DNA from: Alkalihalobacillus sp. CinArs1
GTDB taxonomy: Bacteria > Bacillota > Bacilli > Bacillales > Guptibacillaceae
DNA length: 52,278 nucleotides
Direction of reading: 5' to 3'
NCBI RefSeq assembly: GCF_947387515.1
Contig: NZ_CANDOB010000008.1
Span: forward strand, 1 to 52,278
In this document: piece after piece, positions 20,914-31,422 of the stretch
Layout: the number at the start of each line of letters is the position of its first letter
Numbering within the stretch: position 1 is the stretch's first letter
The notes under the pieces: model-generated
Seen by the model: the letters and a program-made list of their open reading frames with translations, nothing else
The model's database searches: none
What the model was told of the DNA's origin: nothing
Position numbers and translations under genes: made by a program

Positions 20914-20941
20914 CAATAAAAAAAGGCCGTTCTCGACCTTT
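20914..20941 (-). terminator. Terminator at the rqcP stop
   Basis: Minus-strand AAAGGTC / GGCCTTT (7 bp with one G-T), loop GAGAAC, is followed by TTTTTTTATT. It begins at the rqcP stop codon. Confidence 0.85.
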
Positions 20942-21201
20942 TATTCCCCTGCAGCTTCTTCTTTTAAAATCGTGAACATGTTTCCTGCTTCGTCTTTCTT
21001 TGTCGTCTCTTTCAATTCATCTACTCGAGCAGTTACCTTTTTATGTCCAAACGAAATAACAAGCTCGTCTCCAGGTTTTACATTCGTTCCAGCTTTCGCT
21101 TTGTTTCCGTTCACTTCAATTCTGCCTTTGTCGCAGATTTCTTTTGCGATCGAACGACGTTTGATCAATCTAGATACTTTTAGAAATTTATCTAATCTCA
21201 T
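20941..21201 (-). CDS. rqcP: S4-domain ribosome quality-control factor RqcP (YabO)
   Basis: Small S4 RNA-binding protein (Hsp15 family) that acts with RqcH in C-terminal alanine tailing on stalled 50S subunits. I start at MRLDKFLKVSRLIKRR (ATG 21201), with GGGGAG 7 nt upstream; this gives 86 aa, the length of B. subtilis RqcP, and starts just after the mazG stop. An upstream ATG would overlap mazG and add 19 residues. The S4 motif continues with SIAKEICDKGRIEVNG. Confidence 0.95.
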   Translation of the reverse strand: MRLDKFLKVSRLIKRRSIAKEICDKGRIEVNGNKAKAGTNVKPGDELVISFGHKKVTARVDELKETTKKDEAGNMFTILKEEAAGE

Positions 21202-21214
21202 CGTTATCTCCCCT

Positions 21215-22675
21215 TTATTTAATTCCTTTGGTTTTGGCTTCTTCCCAATAACGATCAAGCACTTCTAGCGCTAAATCTTCAATCTTCTCGTTATTCTCTT
21301 CTACACACTTCTCAATGTATTGAAATCGTTTTTCAAATTTATGATTCGTTCGATGAACGGCTACTTCAGGATCTATCTTATAAAATCGTGCGAGGTTTAC
21401 TATGGCAAAAAGCAAATCGCCAAGTTCTTCTTCACGCAACTCGTGCGTTCGATGAGTCACCGCATCATGAAACTCGTCTAACTCCTCTTTGACCTTGTCC
21501 CAAATCGGTTCAGCTTCATCCCAGTCAAATCCAACTTTTGCTGCAGCCTTCTGAAGTTCTGAAGCTCGCATTAAGCCTGTCAGACCTTTTGTTATTCCAT
21601 CTAACTTTGAAGGCATCGATTCTTTTTCTTGTGCCTTCACGCTGTTCCAAAGACCTGCAACTTCTTCTGCAGTGTGAGCTTTTTCTTCACCAAACACGTG
21701 AGGGTGTCTTCTGATAAGCTTTTCATTTAGATAATAAATAACATCATCAACTGAGAACATTCCCTCATCTTCACCGATTTGAGCATGCAGCATGACTTGC
21801 AGCAGTACATCTCCTAATTCTTCAGCTAAATGATCGACATCTCCAGAATCGATCGCTTCAATTACTTCATACGATTCTTCTAATAAGTATTTCTTTAGTG
21901 ACTCATGCGTTTGCTTTTTATCCCAAGGACATCCTTCAGGACCACGTAATGTTGCAACGACTTGTCTTAACCATGAAAAATCGCGATATAACAGTGCTTC
22001 TTCTTGCACAGGCGGTACATAAACGGCTGTTAAATTATTCACTTCCACTGTTCGATCGAGTTCAAACAAAGGAACAGAGGTCACCTTCTCTTCTTTACTA
22101 CCTGCAGCTTGCAGAACAGTTACCTCGTAGTCATCAGGAAGCAATTCCATCAGGGTTAACTTCACGTTTGATGCTGTAAATTGATCATAGACTTGAACAA
22201 AGATCAAATGATTCCTCACCTGTACTTCATTTCGCGTGAAACGCGTTGCATCAAGGATTTGGCATCCCTCGATCGGATCGATGCGCACTGCAGTGAACAA
22301 TGCATCAAGAAAGCTTTGTCCTCCCGCAACTTCTACATCGATACCTTGGTCCACACTTTCATTCAATAATAATTGTACAGTCGCTTCAGCCATCATCGGA
22401 TGACCAGGCACTGCATAAACGAGTGAACCCTTCTTAGCTTCAGCCCACAGGTTATCTACTATCGTACGGTACGTTTCTTCAAAGGATTCATTTCCTTCAT
22501 ATATATGATCGAAGCCATGTATTTCTAACCCTTCATTCATCAGTTCCTGAATGACTGGATGATCTAACGTTCTTGCGTAGACTCTTTCGGCTGATTGTAA
22601 CGTACGGTAGCTTCCAATCGAAAGCTGATCGAAATCACCAGCACCTGTGCCTATGATTGTAATTTTATTATTCAT
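21215..22675 (-). CDS. mazG: Tetrapyrrole methylase / MazG nucleotide pyrophosphohydrolase fusion (YabN)
   Basis: 486-aa two-domain protein. The N-terminal half (about 1-225) is a tetrapyrrole methylase-like domain with ITIIGTGAGDFDQLSIG and YAVPGHPMMAE. The C-terminal half has tandem MazG modules with CPWDKKQTHESLKKYLLEESYEV and the EELGD metal-binding motif, seen twice. MazG removes house-cleaning or aberrant NTPs. The fusion is normal in Bacillus; the methylase part has no proven substrate. It follows the flippase gene by 4 bp. Confidence 0.95.
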   Translation of the reverse strand: MNNKITIIGTGAGDFDQLSIGSYRTLQSAERVYARTLDHPVIQELMNEGLEIHGFDHIYEGNESFEETYRTIVDNLWAEAKKGSLVYAVPGHPMMAEATVQLLLNESVDQGIDVEVAGGQSFLDALFTAVRIDPIEGCQILDATRFTRNEVQVRNHLIFVQVYDQFTASNVKLTLMELLPDDYEVTVLQAAGSKEEKVTSVPLFELDRTVEVNNLTAVYVPPVQEEALLYRDFSWLRQVVATLRGPEGCPWDKKQTHESLKKYLLEESYEVIEAIDSGDVDHLAEELGDVLLQVMLHAQIGEDEGMFSVDDVIYYLNEKLIRRHPHVFGEEKAHTAEEVAGLWNSVKAQEKESMPSKLDGITKGLTGLMRASELQKAAAKVGFDWDEAEPIWDKVKEELDEFHDAVTHRTHELREEELGDLLFAIVNLARFYKIDPEVAVHRTNHKFEKRFQYIEKCVEENNEKIEDLALEVLDRYWEEAKTKGIK

Positions 22676-22679
22676 ACCT

Positions 22680-24275
22680 TTAGGCTCCTTTACTGAATTT
22701 CTGTTGTAGAGAAATGAGCTTCTCTCCCTTTGGGAACTGGAGTAATTCTGCTTTTGTAAACACTCGAATCCAGATAACAGTAAGACTTAAAACGATCACT
22801 CCGATCGTTGCCCCAGATAGTGCAGTAATGCTTGAAAGTAGTCGGGAGTCACTAGAAGGCATAATGAAACACAGCAAACCTACTGCACCGCTCATCACTG
22901 CAAGAGCAAAAAGGAACCGCCAAAAGCGAAACGCATATGTCTCTAATCCAACTTGAGCATGCACCGTTCTAGTAGCTAAAGCGGCAACTACAAAAAAGCC
23001 TAATACACTTGATAATGCAGCACCATTTATCCCGATCACAGGAACGAGAACAACATTCCCTAACCCTTTTATCATCACACCAATGATCGTATACCTAGCA
23101 GCTAATCGTTCTTGACCGAGCCCCTGCAGAATGCCTGCTGCAGTCATAGCAATCGCACCGAATAAGATGGCACCTGTTAAAATGCTTAATGTCACCGAGA
23201 GCGAATCATCTGTAAATAACATCGTGTTTGTTTCTCTCATGATAAGTGCAAGGCCAACAGATGCAGAAGCACCTGTTACGAAGCTGATTTTTAGTGCAAG
23301 GCCTGTTTTTTCCCTAATCAGCTGAAGGTTTTCTTGAGAAACAGCTTTTACGATAACAGGGACGATCGATAAAGAAAGTGATGTTGCTAAAACGGTTCCT
23401 ACTTGTATCAGCGGCTGTCCTCTATCGAATATTCCTTTTGTTTCTTTTGCATGATAAGCACTCAACCCGTATTCTCCTAAAGCGGGAACGATCGTTAATG
23501 CATCCATTAATTGAAAAAGGACCATGATCAACACGCTAACACAAATCAATGTACCTTCTGATAAGAGTCTGCGGCCAACGTAGACTAATTGAGCGATATT
23601 GATCGATACCGACTTTCTATTCGGTTGTTTTAGCCTAAGTACTACAAGAAGGAAGAGCGCTGATAATCCTCCGATTAAAGAGCCTATAGCGGCACCTGTC
23701 CCAGTAGCATACGCGTTATAACCATTCATCACTAACGTAATGGAGATCACAAGAATGGCTGCTACTCGGACGGATTGCTCTGTTACTTGAGACCAGGCTG
23801 TCGGCAGTACATTTTCATTGCCTTGAAAATAGCCTCTAATCGATGCGATTCCCGGCATCAATAGAAAGGAAAACGAAGTCGCTTTAAGAGGAACGGTAAG
23901 GTCACTGTCTCCCATTAATCCTGCTAGTAAAGGCGCGCCATAGAAAAGAAAGATAAACCCTAGTCCTCCAAACACGACGAGTGTAATAAAGCTGTACCGA
24001 GAGATTTCTTCTGCTTTCTCATACTCGTTATTGGCTACCTTCTCGGACACCAGCTTTGACACGATGACCGGAAATCCATATGTAGCTAGAATAATCGTAA
24101 TCGAATAAAAGGGATAAATTTGCTGGTAGACGTAAAAGCCAATGTCTCCTGCAATATTTTGATAAGGAATTCGATACCCGACGCTCAACACCTTCATAAA
24201 GAGTGCTACAGCAGTTAACAAAAAAGCGCCGTGCCAAAAACCTTTTACACTACTTGTATTCATATTCACCGCCAT
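22680..24275 (-). CDS. yabM: SpoVB/MurJ-like polysaccharide flippase family protein (YabM)
   Basis: 531-aa integral membrane protein with about 14 hydrophobic helices, beginning GFWHGAFLLTAVALFMKVLSVGYRIPYQNIAGDIGFYVYQQIYPFY, typical of the MOP-superfamily polysaccharide exporters related to SpoVB. It probably flips a lipid-linked envelope precursor; the substrate is unknown. It sits between spoVT and mazG as in B. subtilis and ends 4 bp before mazG. Confidence 0.92.
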   Translation of the reverse strand: MAVNMNTSSVKGFWHGAFLLTAVALFMKVLSVGYRIPYQNIAGDIGFYVYQQIYPFYSITIILATYGFPVIVSKLVSEKVANNEYEKAEEISRYSFITLVVFGGLGFIFLFYGAPLLAGLMGDSDLTVPLKATSFSFLLMPGIASIRGYFQGNENVLPTAWSQVTEQSVRVAAILVISITLVMNGYNAYATGTGAAIGSLIGGLSALFLLVVLRLKQPNRKSVSINIAQLVYVGRRLLSEGTLICVSVLIMVLFQLMDALTIVPALGEYGLSAYHAKETKGIFDRGQPLIQVGTVLATSLSLSIVPVIVKAVSQENLQLIREKTGLALKISFVTGASASVGLALIMRETNTMLFTDDSLSVTLSILTGAILFGAIAMTAAGILQGLGQERLAARYTIIGVMIKGLGNVVLVPVIGINGAALSSVLGFFVVAALATRTVHAQVGLETYAFRFWRFLFALAVMSGAVGLLCFIMPSSDSRLLSSITALSGATIGVIVLSLTVIWIRVFTKAELLQFPKGEKLISLQQKFSKGA

Positions 24276-24327
24276 GCTTACAACTTCTTAATATGTACGA
24301 ATTATATCATACGATCATCTTTTTCAA

Positions 24328-24356
24328 ATAAAAAATGGAGGCAACACGGCCTCCAT
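24328..24356 (-). terminator. Terminator of spoVT
   Basis: Minus-strand stem ATGGAGGC / GCCTCCAT (8 bp), loop CGTGTT, is followed by TTTTTATTT. It lies 9 bp after the spoVT stop. Confidence 0.9.
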
Positions 24357-24364
24357 AGCTTGTC

Positions 24365-24895
24365 CTATTGCTCCATCTGCCTGGCCAAAAAGCCAGCTGC
24401 AGTTTCTGCGAGCTTTTGTTCTAATTCTGTGACTTGCTCTGCTTCTTTCGCTAGTAGAATAACTGATCCGATCGGGTCCCCATTCGCAATGATCGGAGCG
24501 ATAACGTGTCCAGTGTCATTGGGAACACTGTCAATAAGTTCTGCGCTAGCAGGATTCAAAAGACACTTACGTTCATTCATAGACTTTTCTACAGTGCTCC
24601 CAATGCTCTTGTTCAAGTACTCTTTCTTTGGACCGCCTGCAGCAGCGATGTACACGTCTCGATCAGAGATCAACGCAATATGCCCAGAGTGCTCTGCCAG
24701 GGATTCAGCGTATTCTCTTGCAAAATCACCAAGCTCACTAATCGGAGAGTATTTCTTTAAAATAACTTCTCCTTCACGATCCACAAAAATTTCTAATGGA
24801 TCTCCTTCCCTTATTCTTAGGGTTCTGCGAATTTCTTTTGGTATGACAACACGACCTAAGTCATCAATACGACGAACGATACCTGTTGCTTTCAT
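24365..24895 (-). CDS. spoVT: Stage V sporulation protein T, forespore transcription regulator
   Basis: 176-aa regulator of sigma-G genes. The N-terminal swapped-hairpin AbrB DNA-binding domain (1-52: MKATGIVRRIDDLGRVVIPKEIRR) is followed by a GAF-like domain (about 56-176) with IALISDRDVYIAAAGG. It is a paralogue of AbrB, found 20 kb away on the other strand. A sigma-G-like promoter lies upstream. Confidence 0.97.
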   Translation of the reverse strand: MKATGIVRRIDDLGRVVIPKEIRRTLRIREGDPLEIFVDREGEVILKKYSPISELGDFAREYAESLAEHSGHIALISDRDVYIAAAGGPKKEYLNKSIGSTVEKSMNERKCLLNPASAELIDSVPNDTGHVIAPIIANGDPIGSVILLAKEAEQVTELEQKLAETAAGFLARQMEQ

Positions 24896-24970
24896 CTAAG
24901 TTGCCTCGCTTTCTAGAAATGTAAGTTTCTTCAACCATTGATGATTAACTGATCTACAATATCTTTCCAT

Positions 24971-25000
24971 TAGTATCTTTTCGTCTATTGAGTTCTATTC
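24971..25000 (-). promoter_or_regulatory. Sigma-G-like promoter of spoVT
   Basis: GAATA (24996-25000), 18 bp and GATACTA (24971-24977) match the sigma-G pattern GHATR-N18-CATNHTA with one mismatch (first -10 base). spoVT is a sigma-G gene in B. subtilis, which supports the reading. Confidence 0.6.
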
Positions 25001-25040
25001 ATAAAACTGTCAAATTTATGTTGTTCACCCAAAATCGCCT

Positions 25041-28000
25041 TTATTTCGCATTCATCGGCTGCTTCATTGCTTTTTTAATTTTCTTTAGCACTTGTTCAAC
25101 GAGCTGAAGGTGAGGTTTAGTTTCAAGACCCCTTCCTTTAACTGTGATCGAGACTTTATTGCCGTCTGCACCTAGGGCTAATTTATTTCCATATTCATTG
25201 GCCACTTCAAATATCGTTTCTCCCCCGATCGCATCGCGTGCAGATTCATGGAAGAGAAGCTTGATATCTTTTTTACTTCGACTAATCTTTTCAACCTTCA
25301 ATTCTTTCGCCATTTCTTTTAGTCGGGAGATTTGGAACAAGTAATCGACTTCTTCAGGGAAATCACCGAATCGATCCATCATCTCATCCTGAAGGTCCAT
25401 GATGTCTTTTAACGATTCGATTGAACGGAAGCGTTTATACATATCGATCTTTTGCTTTTCGTCACTAATGTACGTACCTGGAATATACGCATCGACTTCA
25501 ACATCGATTTCGACCGTGAATTCAGGCTCTTTCGGCTTTTCTCCTTTTCGCTCTTCAATGGCATCTTTAAGCATTTGAGAATACAAATCAAAACCTACCG
25601 AGTCGATAAAGCCGTGCTGTTCAGCTCCAAGAAGATTTCCGGCTCCTCTGATGGATAGATCTCGCATCGCAATCTTAAATCCTGAACCTAATTCAGTAAA
25701 TTCCTTAATCGCTTGCAACCTTTTCTCTGCAACTTCTGTTAGGACTTTGTCACGCTGATACGTGATGTATGCGTAAGCCACTCGATTCGATCGCCCTACA
25801 CGTCCTCTTAGTTGGTAAAGCTGTGAAAGTCCCATCTTATCTCCGTCATAAACGATAAGCGTGTTCACATTAGGGATATCTACTCCCGTTTCAATAATCG
25901 TTGTGCTTACAAGTACGTCATAGTTTCCATCGAGAAAATCAATCATAACGGATTCCAGCTCATTTTCACCCATTTGCCCATGTGCGAACGTTACTCTTGC
26001 TTCTGGCACGAGCGTTTGGATTTGATCTGCCATATACTCGATCGACTCGACGCGATTATATAGGAAGTAAACCTGGCCTCCACGCGCAAGTTCTCTCTCA
26101 ATCGCTTCTCTCACTAACGTTCCACTATGTTCAACCACATACGTTTGGACTGGGAAACGATTTTCTGGAGGAGTTTCAATGACAGAAAGATCTCGCACTC
26201 CAAGCATCGACATGTGAAGCGTTCGCGGAATAGGAGTAGCAGTTAATGTAAGAACATCAACATTTGCTTTAAGTTTCTTGATCTTCTCTTTATGTGTGAC
26301 GCCAAATCGCTGTTCTTCATCCACAATCAGCAATCCTAATTGACTATAGGTAACATCCTTCGAGAGCAAACGATGCGTCCCGATCACAATATCGACCGTT
26401 CCGTTCTTCAAACCTTTTAACGTTTCATTTTGCTCTTTTCTTGAACGGAAGCGACTTAGTAACCCTATATTAATAGGGTGGTCAGCAAAACGCTCTCGTA
26501 TCGTTTCAAAATGCTGCTGCGCAAGAATTGTGGTAGGAACGAGTAAAGCAACCTGTTTTCCATCCATAATTGCTTTAAATGCCGCACGAATACTCACTTC
26601 CGTTTTCCCATACCCTACGTCACCACATAGGAGACGGTCCATCGGACGAGACTTTTCCATATCTTCTTTAATTTCCTGGATCGCTCTTAGTTGATCATCA
26701 GTTTCTTGGTATGGGAAGGCAGCTTCAAATTCCTTCTGCTCAAGCGTGTCTTTTTCAAAGCTATGACCGACGCTTGCCTCACGTTCCGCGTATAACTTGA
26801 TCAAATCATCTGCAATATCTTCAACAGATGATTGTACTTTTCGCTTAACTTTCTTCCATTCCGTTCCGCCTAACTTATATAACTTAGGCTCTTTTCCTTC
26901 AGACCCCACATATTTTTGAACCTGGTCGATCTGATCTACCGGTACGTATAAATTGTCATTCCCTGCATAGCTAACATAGAGGTAGTCCTTGTGGATTCCT
27001 CCCACTTCAAGCGTTTTTATGCCAAGGTATTTTCCAATACCATGGTTTACGTGAACAATATAGTCACCGACTTTTAACTCGGAATAACTCTTAATCCGTT
27101 CAGCATTGGACATCTTTTGTGAGCGACGTGGCTTTTTAGACTGCTTAGTAAACACTTCTGCTTCTGTTAAGACAGCAAGTTTTTGCATTGGAAGCTCAAA
27201 GCCTCCATTAAGACTGCCGATCAACATTTGCGGTTTATTATGTGAGATCGGTGAATCTTGTTCTACCACCATCGCTTCGATATCATAATCCTCTAACACA
27301 CGTTCTAAGCGTTTACGCCGCTCTTCGGTAGCTGCAAGAAAAACAATGGCCATTCCACTTTTCTTCCAGCGCTCGATTTCACTCGTTAACACCTTCATCT
27401 GTCCATGGAAATTCTGCATCGCTTTACAAGAAACATTGATGATGTTTTGAGGGTTTGTATAAGGAACATGCCTCAAAAAAATCGATAAGTATAGAGTAAC
27501 GTGTTCAGGTTGAGTAAATAACGCATCATAAGACCTCGATAACGAAACAGAAGAAACGATTTCTCCTTGTTTTAACAAAGCAGTTTGCCACTCAGCTTCT
27601 TCTTTGTCCAGGTCTGAAGACATTTCTTGTATACGGCTGACTTCATCAAAAACGACCAGACCATCATCCGGTAAATAATCTAGTAAACTGGCTGGTTGAT
27701 CGTAGTAAAAGTCCATGTACTTAATGATACCTTGAAAATTTTGGTTGTTCTTTAACTGATCGATTTCATATGTGATGTTCTGATGCATCGCTTCCTTGGC
27801 CTTCTGGTCTTTTACCTTCTTAAGGGAAGCTTGTAGTTCTTTCTGCAGTCGCTCTGCCCCTTTTTCAAATTGTTCAGGATACAGCACGACTTCTTCTGCA
27901 GGACCAATCGTAATTTGTTCTGTTTTATTAGCAGAACGCTGCGATTCAATATCGAAGAACCGTATCGAATCTACTTCAGTATCAAAAAGTTCAATACGAA

Positions 28001-28574
28001 TTGGATTGTTTTCTGTTAGTGGATAGACGTCGATGATACCACCACGCACGCTAAATTCGCCTGGAGAAGATACCATAGGTACTCTGTCATATCCAAGCGA
28101 TACAAATTTATTGAGCGTTTCATCTAGAGGGATGTCATCTCCAACATTAAACGTAACCTGACTTTTCTCCCAAATATCTTTTGGAGGCAAATAGCGACGA
28201 ACACCAGATATTGGTGCGATTACGATTCCTTTCTTGTTCTTGATCCAATAATTCAAGGCTTCCATTCTCTGACCTCTGAGCTCAGGGCTAGCTATCGCAA
28301 TTTCTGAAGAGATCAGTTCATTTACCGGGTATAAGTAGACTTCATCCGCCGGAACCAGTTCACTCATATCCTCATATAGTTTTTGAGCTTGAAACAAGTT
28401 ATGGGTAATGATGAGCTGGGGACGTTTTGTTTCGTGGTAAAGGGAAGCCATTAAAAGCATCCGTGCAGAACCAGACAAGCCTGCTACGAGCTGCTCTTTG
28501 AGTCCTTCTTTCACACCGGAAAAAATAGACTGAAACTCATCACCTTTACTAAAATATTCTCTTAGGCCTAACAT
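25041..28574 (-). CDS. mfd: Transcription-repair coupling factor Mfd
   Basis: DNA translocase that removes RNA polymerase stalled at lesions and recruits UvrA. The N-terminal UvrB-like module ([22 protein letters not shown]), the RNA polymerase interaction domain ([19 protein letters not shown]), and the RecG-like motor with [24 protein letters not shown] and QLRGRVGRS are all present. I start at ATG 28574 (MLGLREYF), with GAGGGGAG upstream; the resulting 1177 aa equals B. subtilis Mfd. The ATG eight codons earlier has no ribosome-binding site. It follows fin, as in B. subtilis. Confidence 0.97.
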   Translation of the reverse strand: MLGLREYFSKGDEFQSIFSGVKEGLKEQLVAGLSGSARMLLMASLYHETKRPQLIITHNLFQAQKLYEDMSELVPADEVYLYPVNELISSEIAIASPELRGQRMEALNYWIKNKKGIVIAPISGVRRYLPPKDIWEKSQVTFNVGDDIPLDETLNKFVSLGYDRVPMVSSPGEFSVRGGIIDVYPLTENNPIRIELFDTEVDSIRFFDIESQRSANKTEQITIGPAEEVVLYPEQFEKGAERLQKELQASLKKVKDQKAKEAMHQNITYEIDQLKNNQNFQGIIKYMDFYYDQPASLLDYLPDDGLVVFDEVSRIQEMSSDLDKEEAEWQTALLKQGEIVSSVSLSRSYDALFTQPEHVTLYLSIFLRHVPYTNPQNIINVSCKAMQNFHGQMKVLTSEIERWKKSGMAIVFLAATEERRKRLERVLEDYDIEAMVVEQDSPISHNKPQMLIGSLNGGFELPMQKLAVLTEAEVFTKQSKKPRRSQKMSNAERIKSYSELKVGDYIVHVNHGIGKYLGIKTLEVGGIHKDYLYVSYAGNDNLYVPVDQIDQVQKYVGSEGKEPKLYKLGGTEWKKVKRKVQSSVEDIADDLIKLYAEREASVGHSFEKDTLEQKEFEAAFPYQETDDQLRAIQEIKEDMEKSRPMDRLLCGDVGYGKTEVSIRAAFKAIMDGKQVALLVPTTILAQQHFETIRERFADHPINIGLLSRFRSRKEQNETLKGLKNGTVDIVIGTHRLLSKDVTYSQLGLLIVDEEQRFGVTHKEKIKKLKANVDVLTLTATPIPRTLHMSMLGVRDLSVIETPPENRFPVQTYVVEHSGTLVREAIERELARGGQVYFLYNRVESIEYMADQIQTLVPEARVTFAHGQMGENELESVMIDFLDGNYDVLVSTTIIETGVDIPNVNTLIVYDGDKMGLSQLYQLRGRVGRSNRVAYAYITYQRDKVLTEVAEKRLQAIKEFTELGSGFKIAMRDLSIRGAGNLLGAEQHGFIDSVGFDLYSQMLKDAIEERKGEKPKEPEFTVEIDVEVDAYIPGTYISDEKQKIDMYKRFRSIESLKDIMDLQDEMMDRFGDFPEEVDYLFQISRLKEMAKELKVEKISRSKKDIKLLFHESARDAIGGETIFEVANEYGNKLALGADGNKVSITVKGRGLETKPHLQLVEQVLKKIKKAMKQPMNAK

Positions 28575-28629
28575 CGTTTGCTTATTCTCCCCTCTCATTC
28601 TTAAAAGCAGCGAATCACTTTTAAGAACG

Positions 28630-28657
28630 CAAAAATGCTTTGGTTTCCGCCCAAAGC
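28630..28657 (-). terminator. Terminator of fin
   Basis: Minus-strand stem GCTTTGG / CCAAAGC (7 bp) with a short loop is followed by ATTTTTG. It starts 4 bp after the fin stop and would limit read-through into mfd. Confidence 0.7.
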
Positions 28658-28660
28658 CTC

Positions 28661-28891
28661 TTATTGAATAAATGTGTCTAATTCATGGTAAGATGGTGTT
28701 CTTTCCATCGCATCATGACAATCCTCGCAAATTGTCTTCACTGTAATTGTACCATCCTGTTTATATTCAATCATCGATTGCCGCTCTTCTTGAGTAAGCT
28801 GATGAAAGCCCAATCCTTCTGCTGAACAATCGTTTTGATTCAGTGTGCCAACCTGCACGTCGCAATGGCGACATACATAATGAATAGTCAT
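28661..28891 (-). CDS. fin: Anti-sigma-F factor Fin
   Basis: 76-aa zinc-binding protein that shuts off sigma-F in the forespore so that sigma-G can take over. Two CxxC pairs are visible (CRHC near residues 7-10 and CEDC near 55-58), and the length equals that of B. subtilis Fin (YabK). GGGAGG precedes the ATG. I did not find a clear sigma-F promoter. Together with csfB at the other end of the window, this gives both known small inhibitors of forespore sigma factors. Confidence 0.93.
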   Translation of the reverse strand: MTIHYVCRHCDVQVGTLNQNDCSAEGLGFHQLTQEERQSMIEYKQDGTITVKTICEDCHDAMERTPSYHELDTFIQ

Positions 28892-28948
28892 CGTTTTTCC
28901 TCCCTGTCATTACCTAATTTTAGTATTGACGGGAGAAAGAACGGATAT

Positions 28949-29506
28949 TCAAGCGTTGTATTGATTCATCACTTCCGGGAAGGACTCAGTTGTCCAAGCT
29001 TCGCAAGCTTTTACTGTTCGCTCAATAGCTTCTTGAATTGGTGGTTGTTCTTCTTTTGAAAATGGTTTTAGCACATAGTCGATAACAGAGTCTCTACCAG
29101 AACGGTCAATTCCAATTCTCACTCTCTTAAATTCTTGGGTGTGAACGTGAGCGATGATTGATTTCATCCCGTTATGGCCACCAGCGCTTCCTTTCTGACG
29201 AAGTCTCACTTTACCAGTCGGTAGATCGAGGTCGTCATAAATGACAAGAAGGTCATCCACCTCAATATTAAAGTATTCCATCAAGGGTCTAACCGATTCA
29301 CCGGATAGATTCATATAAGTTTGCGGCTTGAGTAAAAAGACCGTCTCTCCATTCACCATACCTTTTCCATATAGCCCATTAAACTTTTTTTGGTCGACGG
29401 AGATGCCGAGCTCCTTTGAAAGTTCATCTATCGCCATAAACCCAACGTTGTGGCGTGTGTTATTAAATTTTTTACCAGGATTTCCGAGGCCTACTATAAG
29501 TTTCAA
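28949..29506 (-). CDS. pth: Peptidyl-tRNA hydrolase
   Basis: Releases tRNA from peptidyl-tRNA that drops off the ribosome (spoVC in B. subtilis). The 185-aa protein starts MKLIVGLGNPGKKFNNTRHNVGF with the catalytic His in the RHN motif, and has KPQTYMNLSGESV and GGHNGMKSI. It follows ctc, separated by the ctc terminator. Confidence 0.97.
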   Translation of the reverse strand: MKLIVGLGNPGKKFNNTRHNVGFMAIDELSKELGISVDQKKFNGLYGKGMVNGETVFLLKPQTYMNLSGESVRPLMEYFNIEVDDLLVIYDDLDLPTGKVRLRQKGSAGGHNGMKSIIAHVHTQEFKRVRIGIDRSGRDSVIDYVLKPFSKEEQPPIQEAIERTVKACEAWTTESFPEVMNQYNA

Positions 29507-29591
29507 CTGTTAACGTCCTACCTTTCGTTACTTTTCTTCTATCGTATCAAAAAAACCATTCAATATTCATCGATCGAAGAAATTAATTCTG

Positions 29592-29624
29592 TAAAAAAGA
29601 CGTAACCGACCAGGTTACGTCTTT
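29592..29624 (-). terminator. Terminator of ctc
   Basis: Minus-strand perfect stem AAGACGTAACC / GGTTACGTCTT (11 bp) with a TGGTC loop is followed by TTTTTAC. It lies directly after the ctc stop. Confidence 0.92.
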
Positions 29625-29629
29625 GCTGT

Positions 29630-30283
29630 TTATTCTGTTTTCGTTGTTTCATCGTCTGTTTCTTCAACTTCGTCAGCAGGTGGCTCTTCTGCCACTTCAT
29701 CTGCTTCTTCTTCATCTTCAACAGGTTCTTTCGTTGGAGGAACGACAGATGCAATCGGTTCTTCTCCATCAACCACAATCTCGTATTTATTACTTGTCGG
29801 AAGATCACTGATGAGAACAGCGTCTCCTACATTCAATTCAGTAATATCAACGTCGATACTATCTGGGAAATCATTAGGTTTTGCTTTTACTGTGATTTCA
29901 TGAAGCATTTGCTGTACAACGCCACCGTCTTTGTCGCCTTGTGCAGTTCCTTTTAAGTGAACAGGAACTTCAGCTTCAACTTCTTTATCAAGGTCTACTG
30001 AATAGAAATCTACGTGCAAGATTTGGTTTTTCAGAGGATCAACCTGTAAGTCATACACCATTACAGGATATTTTCCCTGTCCTTCAAAATCAAGCTCGAT
30101 AACACCGTTCTTACCTACATCACGGTAGACTTTGACAAATTCAAGAGCATCGACTGACACCGGTGCGCTTGAACGATCCTTGCCGTATAGTACCGCCGGA
30201 AGACCTTCCTTCTCTTCACGTAGTACTCTTAATTCGCTTCTCTTTGTTGTATTACGATCTAATGCTTTTAATGTTGCTGCCAT
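29630..30283 (-). CDS. ctc: 50S ribosomal protein L25/general stress protein Ctc
   Basis: 217-aa TL5/L25 family protein that binds 5S rRNA. The N-terminal L25 domain (1-95, VLREEKEGLPAVLYGKDRSSAPVSV) is followed by a beta domain (about 95-180). The C-terminal 40 residues are almost all acidic (EDEEEADEVAEE...), longer than the minimal family. A sigma-B promoter matching that of B. subtilis ctc lies upstream, so stress induction is likely. Confidence 0.95.
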   Translation of the reverse strand: MAATLKALDRNTTKRSELRVLREEKEGLPAVLYGKDRSSAPVSVDALEFVKVYRDVGKNGVIELDFEGQGKYPVMVYDLQVDPLKNQILHVDFYSVDLDKEVEAEVPVHLKGTAQGDKDGGVVQQMLHEITVKAKPNDFPDSIDVDITELNVGDAVLISDLPTSNKYEIVVDGEEPIASVVPPTKEPVEDEEEADEVAEEPPADEVEETDDETTKTE

Positions 30284-30326
30284 TTGGAAATCACCTTCCT
30301 GAATAGGTTTTATGTCTTCTATATGA

Positions 30327-30352
30327 ATACCCTTATCCAGTAAGTAATAAAC
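30327..30352 (-). promoter_or_regulatory. Sigma-B promoter of ctc
   Basis: GTTTAT (30347-30352), 14 bp and GGGTAT (30327-30332). The consensus is GTTTAA-N13/14-GGGTAT, and the known B. subtilis ctc promoter has the same spacing. It lies in the prs-ctc gap and implies a general stress regulon in this organism. Confidence 0.8.
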
Positions 30353-30375
30353 CTTGTATTTAAATCTTATTTTTC

Positions 30376-31326
30376 TTAATCGAAGAGTTTGCTGACAGAA
30401 AGCTGCTCATGAACACGGATAATCGCTTCGCCTAGTAGCGGAGCAACTGATAGTTGAGTGATCTTATCGATTTGCTTTTCTTCGTGTAGCGGGATCGTAT
30501 TCGTTACAGCTAATTCTTTAATTTTGGAATTATCGATCCTTTCGATTGCCGGTCCAGATAGAACAGGGTGTGTACAACAAGCATATACTTCTTTCGCACC
30601 ATTCTCTACGAGGGCATTTGCTGCGAGCGTAATCGTACCTGCAGTATCGATAATGTCGTCGATAATGATCGCAGTTTTGCCTTCGATATTTCCGACGATG
30701 TTCATCACTTCCGCCACATTCGGACGCGGGCGACGCTTATCGATGATTGCGATTGGTGCTTTTAGACGTTCAGCAAGCTTACGAGCTCTTGTTACACCAC
30801 CGTGATCCGGAGAAACGACTACTATATCATCTAAATCTTTCTCCTCAAAATGTTTAGCAAGTGTTGGTACACCGAGTAGTTGATCGACAGGAATATCAAA
30901 GAATCCCTGGATTTGAGACGCATGAAGATCGAGCGTGATCAAACGGGAAACACCTGCTACTTCGAGCAAGTTTGCCATCAACTTAGCCGTAATAGGCTCT
31001 CTTGATCTTGCCTTACGGTCCTGACGTGCATAGCCGTAATACGGAATCACGACATTGATGGTTTTTGCAGAAGCACGCTTTAAAGCATCAACCATAATAA
31101 GAAGTTCCATGATGTTTTCGTTTACAGGTGAACATGTGGACTGAATAACATACACGTCACAACCACGAATACTTTCTTCAATATTAATCTGAATCTCGCC
31201 GTCGCTAAAACGAACTACCGAACACTTTCCCATATGAACACCAATATGTTCAACAATTTCCTCCGCAAGGTCAGGATTCGAGTTTAAACTAAACACTTTC
31301 AAGTTTGGATCTAAATAATTAGCCAT
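30376..31326 (-). CDS. prs: Ribose-phosphate pyrophosphokinase
   Basis: Makes PRPP from ribose-5-phosphate and ATP, feeding purine, pyrimidine, His and Trp synthesis and the HprT and PurR functions in this window. The 316-aa class I enzyme has [28 protein letters not shown], the [12 protein letters not shown] signature, and the PRPP loop [11 protein letters not shown]. It follows glmU by about 96 bp without an obvious terminator. Confidence 0.98.
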   Translation of the reverse strand: MANYLDPNLKVFSLNSNPDLAEEIVEHIGVHMGKCSVVRFSDGEIQINIEESIRGCDVYVIQSTCSPVNENIMELLIMVDALKRASAKTINVVIPYYGYARQDRKARSREPITAKLMANLLEVAGVSRLITLDLHASQIQGFFDIPVDQLLGVPTLAKHFEEKDLDDIVVVSPDHGGVTRARKLAERLKAPIAIIDKRRPRPNVAEVMNIVGNIEGKTAIIIDDIIDTAGTITLAANALVENGAKEVYACCTHPVLSGPAIERIDNSKIKELAVTNTIPLHEEKQIDKITQLSVAPLLGEAIIRVHEQLSVSKLFD

Positions 31327-31422
31327 TGGCCGTTACCCCTCCATTATTTAATAAGAAAAGTACAAACGCTCAAGTGACAGAGCGCTGATTCGCACTACGT
31401 TGCTTTCTTATTGTTTCAAAAA

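Noticed and set aside
24231-24899. 222-aa plus-strand open frame across the yabM-spoVT region
   Set aside because: It is antisense to spoVT and the start of yabM, has no ribosome-binding site and encodes low-complexity Ser/Arg-rich sequence typical of shadows.
29560-29808. 82-aa minus-strand frame within ctc
   Set aside because: It is a frame shadow of the acidic, repetitive ctc tail (GAA/GAT codons read as Lys/Gln/Met).
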